Shown here: piece by piece, positions 6,415-8,567 of the stretch
How positions within the stretch are numbered: the stretch's first letter is position 1
Layout of the letters: the number at the start of each line of letters is the position of its first letter
Source: an uncultured Chthonomonas sp.
GTDB lineage: Bacteria > Armatimonadota > Chthonomonadetes > Chthonomonadales > CAJBBX01
Direction of reading: 5' to 3'
DNA: 8,567 bases
Assembly: GCA_903886985.1 (NCBI GenBank)
Contig: CAISOI010000026.1
Location: 1-8,567, forward strand
Made by a program: the position numbers and the translations under genes
Notes under the pieces: model-generated
What the model was told of the DNA's origin: nothing
Database searches by the model: none
The model's input: only the letters and a program-made list of their open reading frames with translations

Positions 6415-7701
6415 CTACGCTACTCCGTCAACCAATGGAAATCTTCCTGTCAACGCTTCGACATCGGCTTTGACCGCCGCCTGGATATTCTCATCACCAA
6501 GATTCGCCAGACACCTTTCGATTAGGTCGGCAACTACGGCAATTTCAGGCTCTTTAAAACCGCGGGTCGTAACCGCAGGGGTACCAAGACGCACACCGCT
6601 GGTAACTAGTGGCTTTGCGGGATCGAATGGAATGAGATTCTTGTTGACGGTTATGCTAACTTCGTCCAGCGCGTTCTGTGCCACTTTTCCGGTGATGGAT
6701 TTGGGCTGAAGATCGACAAGCATAACGTGGTTATCTGTTCCACCGCTTACTATTCGAAAGCCGTGACCTTGAAGTCCCTTTGCAAGAGCCTGTGCGTTCT
6801 TTACAATCTGCTTTTGGTATTCTGCAAAACCCGGTTGCATCGCTTCCAGAAAACACACTGCCTTCCCAGCAATAACATGCATTAGTGGCCCGCCCTGAAT
6901 ACCTGGCAGAACCCATGTATCGATGCCCTTGGCATATTGCTCTTTACACATGGTTAACCCACCTCGTGGACCTCGCAACGTCTTGTGAGTGGTGGTTGTC
7001 ACGAAGTCTGCATAAGGTACGGGACTCGGATGCACTCCTGCTGCGACCAATCCCGCGATGTGTGCCATATCTACGAAGAGAAGGGCTCCGACAGAGTCGG
7101 CTATATCGCGCATTCTCTTGAAATCGATAATCCTGGAATAGGCACTAGCTCCAGCGGTAATCATCTTTGGTTTAGTCTGCTCTGCTTGCTGTGCGAGTTG
7201 ATCATAATCAATCGTCTCGGTTTCAGGATTAACTCCGTAATGGACAACATTATAAAATTTCCCGGAGAAATTGCGCGGAGAACCGTGCGTCAAGTGACCG
7301 CCATGGGCAAGTTCCATGGTCAAAATCGTGTCGCCGTGCTGCAATTGCGAAAAGTAAACTGCCATGTTCGCCTGCGAGCCGGAATGCGGCTGAACATTTG
7401 CATGTTCTGCTCCAAACAATTTCTTTGCACGATCTATCGCAAGTTGCTCGACCACATCAACATTTTCACATCCGCCGTAATATCGCTTGCCGGGATACCC
7501 TTCGGCATATTTGTTTGTAAGAATCGAACCAACTGCTTCGAGCACCGACCATGAGACAACATTTTCTGAAGCAATGAGCTCTATGTTGCGGTTGAGCCTG
7601 TCGGTTTCGTTCTGAATACAGCCAAATATCTCTGGGTCAACTGCGGCTAAAGTTGCAGTGCGAGGGTTAAAAGCGGGATTGGTCTGATCAAGCGAACTCA
7701 C
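6415..7701 (-). CDS. glyA: Serine hydroxymethyltransferase
   Basis: A PLP-dependent cytoplasmic enzyme converting serine and tetrahydrofolate to glycine and 5,10-methylene-tetrahydrofolate, the main one-carbon source for thymidylate, purines and methionine. Numbered from the GTG start (428 residues, normal for bacteria), landmarks are ELIASEN (41-47), NKYAEGYPGKRYYGG (63-77), HSGSQANMAVY (106-116), GGHLTHG (134-140), VDMAHIAGL (210-218), TTTTHKTLRGPRGG (235-248, with the PLP lysine at Lys240) and SGVRLGTPAVTTRG (368-381). All expected catalytic motifs are intact. An in-frame TTG at 7764 would lengthen the protein by 21 residues and overlap rpiB. GTG at 7701 is preferred because a perfect AAGGAG lies 6 bases upstream and the extra residues (MTRSLNWRPRNNQ...) have no family counterpart. 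The gap to the rpiB stop is 28 bases, consistent with an rpiB-glyA operon. By supplying methylene-THF it connects to the dCTP deaminase further down. Confidence 0.97.
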   Translation of the reverse strand: MSSLDQTNPAFNPRTATLAAVDPEIFGCIQNETDRLNRNIELIASENVVSWSVLEAVGSILTNKYAEGYPGKRYYGGCENVDVVEQLAIDRAKKLFGAEHANVQPHSGSQANMAVYFSQLQHGDTILTMELAHGGHLTHGSPRNFSGKFYNVVHYGVNPETETIDYDQLAQQAEQTKPKMITAGASAYSRIIDFKRMRDIADSVGALLFVDMAHIAGLVAAGVHPSPVPYADFVTTTTHKTLRGPRGGLTMCKEQYAKGIDTWVLPGIQGGPLMHVIAGKAVCFLEAMQPGFAEYQKQIVKNAQALAKGLQGHGFRIVSGGTDNHVMLVDLQPKSITGKVAQNALDEVSITVNKNLIPFDPAKPLVTSGVRLGTPAVTTRGFKEPEIAVVADLIERCLANLGDENIQAAVKADVEALTGRFPLVDGVA

Positions 7702-7707
7702 GTGCGG

Positions 7708-7713
7708 CTCCTT
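7708..7713 (-). promoter_or_regulatory. Ribosome binding site that decides the glyA start
   Basis: AAGGAG on the minus strand, 6 bases before the GTG at 7701. It is the strongest Shine-Dalgarno match in the window and supports GTG over the longer in-frame TTG at 7764. Confidence 0.85.
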
Positions 7714-7729
7714 GGCAGCGAAAAGCTGA

Positions 7730-8176
7730 TTATTCCTCGGTCTCCAATTGAGAGACCTTGTCAATTCTTCTAATATGGCGTTCGCCTTCCGAGAAGGGCG
7801 TTTCCAAAAATACTCGTACTATTTCGAATGCGACTTCGATTCCAACAATCCGCTCACCGACACAGATAATATTGGCGTCATTATGACTGCGTGCCAATCT
7901 GGCACTGACAGGCTCGGAGACGGCTGCAGCGCGCACGCCGTGCACTTTGTTAGCGGCTATAGAAATGCCTACACCGGTTCCACACACCAAAACTCCGCGC
8001 ACAGCCATGCCGGCAACGACCGCATTTCCAACGGTGGCCGCATAATCGGGATAATCGGATGACACCGTCGAATGCGCTCCGAGATCAACCACATCGTGAC
8101 CGTCTGCAATTAACTGGTCTCTCAATCGGTTTTTAAGCACGAATCCGGCGTGATCCGAGCCGATGGCAATTTTCAT
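7730..8176 (-). CDS. rpiB: Ribose-5-phosphate isomerase B
   Basis: A 148-residue sugar-phosphate isomerase of the RpiB/LacAB family, interconverting ribose 5-phosphate and ribulose 5-phosphate in the non-oxidative pentose phosphate pathway. Length and motifs match the family: GSDHAG (6-11), DYPDYA (41-46), VCGTGVGISIAANKV (64-78, with Cys65 as the catalytic base of the E. coli-type enzyme), RSHNDANI (96-103, His98) and GERHIRRIDKV (131-141, phosphate-binding basic residues). The start is ATG at 8176 with GGAG 4 bases upstream, a slightly short spacing. The product ends QLETEE. It is the first gene of the apparent operon: upstream lies a spacer of about 300 bases and a terminator-like hairpin. 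Placement before glyA is a recurring bacterial arrangement. Confidence 0.96.
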   Translation of the reverse strand: MKIAIGSDHAGFVLKNRLRDQLIADGHDVVDLGAHSTVSSDYPDYAATVGNAVVAGMAVRGVLVCGTGVGISIAANKVHGVRAAAVSEPVSARLARSHNDANIICVGERIVGIEVAFEIVRVFLETPFSEGERHIRRIDKVSQLETEE

Positions 8177-8446
8177 AACACTCCAAGCACCAAAACTATG
8201 CTAATAGCCTAATCAGTTTACACCATCTTGCAAGTGAGAGCTAACACGATTTGGATCGACTGTGCATCAACTCTTGTAATTGCACCCGTCGAGTAAGTGG
8301 AAAACGTATAGTGGAGAATTTTTGCCGCTGACGACCCGGAGGATGGATTTCATAGAGTAAGACGCAACCAAGCCAGAAAGTGATCTGGAACTAACCGAAC
8401 TTGAGGAATTTAGGCAGGATAGAAATAGGCTCAGATCAAAAGGTAC
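8177..8446. other. Intergenic spacer before rpiB
   Basis: About 270 bases without a convincing gene. It should hold the promoter of the rpiB-glyA run, but no strong one is visible. The best minus-strand candidate is TTGCAA (8233-8228), a 16-base spacer and TAGGCT (8211-8206), about 30 bases before the rpiB ATG; the match to sigma-70 consensus is weak. I saw no riboswitch-like structure, tRNA or repeat. Confidence 0.5.
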
Positions 8447-8474
8447 ACGGACCAGCAAATTTATGCTGGTCCGT
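8447..8474 (-). terminator. Hairpin, probable transcription terminator upstream of rpiB
   Basis: ACGGACCAGCA (8447-8457) pairs perfectly with TGCTGGTCCGT (8464-8474) around a 6-base loop, a GC-rich 11-bp stem. On the minus strand it is followed by GTACCTTTTG, a short and imperfect T run. On the plus strand it is followed by TCGACTTTCTTATT, also T-rich but interrupted. The minus direction is favoured because all genes run that way and a candidate stop codon lies just before it. It may work in both directions. Confidence 0.6.
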
Positions 8475-8483
8475 TCGACTTTC

Positions 8484-8567
8484 TTATTGAATTTGAGAGC
8501 TTAAGAACAATCCCCAATTGGGAGCAGCTCCTGCCTTCGAAATAGCAAGAGTACTGTATTCTGCCTC
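8484..8567 (-). CDS. Possible C-terminal end of an upstream gene
   Basis: The minus strand is open from the window edge for 27 codons to a TAA at 8484-8486, reading EAEYSTLAISKAG, then AAPNWGLFLSSQIQ. The stop lies 9 bases before a perfect 11-bp hairpin, the arrangement expected for a gene and its terminator. The fragment is too short to identify. The other two minus-strand frames are also open for 21 to 33 codons here, so the case rests on the position of the stop relative to the hairpin. Confidence 0.35.
   Translation of the reverse strand, partial: EAEYSTLAISKAGAAPNWGLFLSSQIQ

Noticed and set aside
6083..6709. 208-codon plus-strand open frame across the glyA / exported-protein junction
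   Set aside because: It is antisense to two well-supported genes, and its Ser/Arg/Ala-rich product is typical of a shadow frame.
6985..7554. 189-codon plus-strand open frame inside glyA
   Set aside because: It is fully antisense to strongly conserved glyA sequence and has no recognisable motif.
7702..7764. Longer glyA start at TTG 7764
   Set aside because: It would overlap rpiB by 35 bases and add residues with no family counterpart, while GTG 7701 has a perfect AAGGAG.
8267..8458. 63-codon minus-strand reading frame in the spacer before rpiB
   Set aside because: Its ATG lies inside the terminator-like hairpin, it has no ribosome binding site, and the Ser/Leu-rich product shows no recognisable motif.
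8361..8504. 47-codon plus-strand open stretch (reads DATKPESDLELTELEEF at its start)
   Set aside because: The composition looks protein-like, but there is no early start codon, it runs through the hairpin and no family is recognised. At most it is a decayed remnant.

Overview
This is a compact bacterial segment in which every recognisable gene lies on the minus strand. The genes are therefore listed here in transcription order, from high to low coordinates. After the probable tail of an upstream gene and a hairpin that looks like its terminator (about 8447-8567), a spacer of about 270-310 bases leads into a run of seven genes. They are rpiB (ribose-5-phosphate isomerase B), glyA (serine hydroxymethyltransferase), a 649-residue exported protein of unknown function, an exported alpha/beta hydrolase, a two-domain dCTP deaminase, a WecA/TagO-like membrane glycan-phosphate transferase, and wecB (UDP-GlcNAc 2-epimerase, cut off by the window edge). 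The gaps are 15 to 67 bases, and no terminator-like hairpin interrupts them, so one long transcript is plausible.

Three groups of function appear. rpiB and glyA are central metabolism: pentose phosphate interconversion, and serine/glycine with one-carbon units. The dCTP deaminase feeds dUMP and hence thymidylate synthesis, which also consumes the methylene-tetrahydrofolate that GlyA makes. The WecA-like enzyme and WecB handle UDP-GlcNAc and UDP-ManNAc for a cell-surface polymer started on undecaprenyl phosphate. The two exported proteins sit between glyA and the deaminase and look like an insertion of unrelated, possibly carbohydrate- or ester-degrading, functions.

The order rpiB-glyA-(deoxycytidine nucleotide deaminase)-wecA-wecB resembles the rpiB/glyA-upp-comEB-wecA-wecB-atp order I remember from Firmicutes and some other lineages. 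Here a dCTP deaminase fills the place usually held by the dCMP deaminase ComEB. The lineage cannot be fixed from this window. Exported proteins, GGAG-type ribosome binding sites, medium base composition and this gene order would fit Armatimonadota or a similar free-living phylum, but that is a guess.

The most notable points are: (1) the WecA-like protein departs from its family at two usually invariant active-site motifs; (2) the deaminase replacement in the conserved gene order; (3) the unrecognised 649-residue exported protein paired with an esterase-like hydrolase; (4) five of the seven genes appear to start with TTG or GTG. I saw no tRNA, rRNA, CRISPR array, insertion sequence or phage gene.
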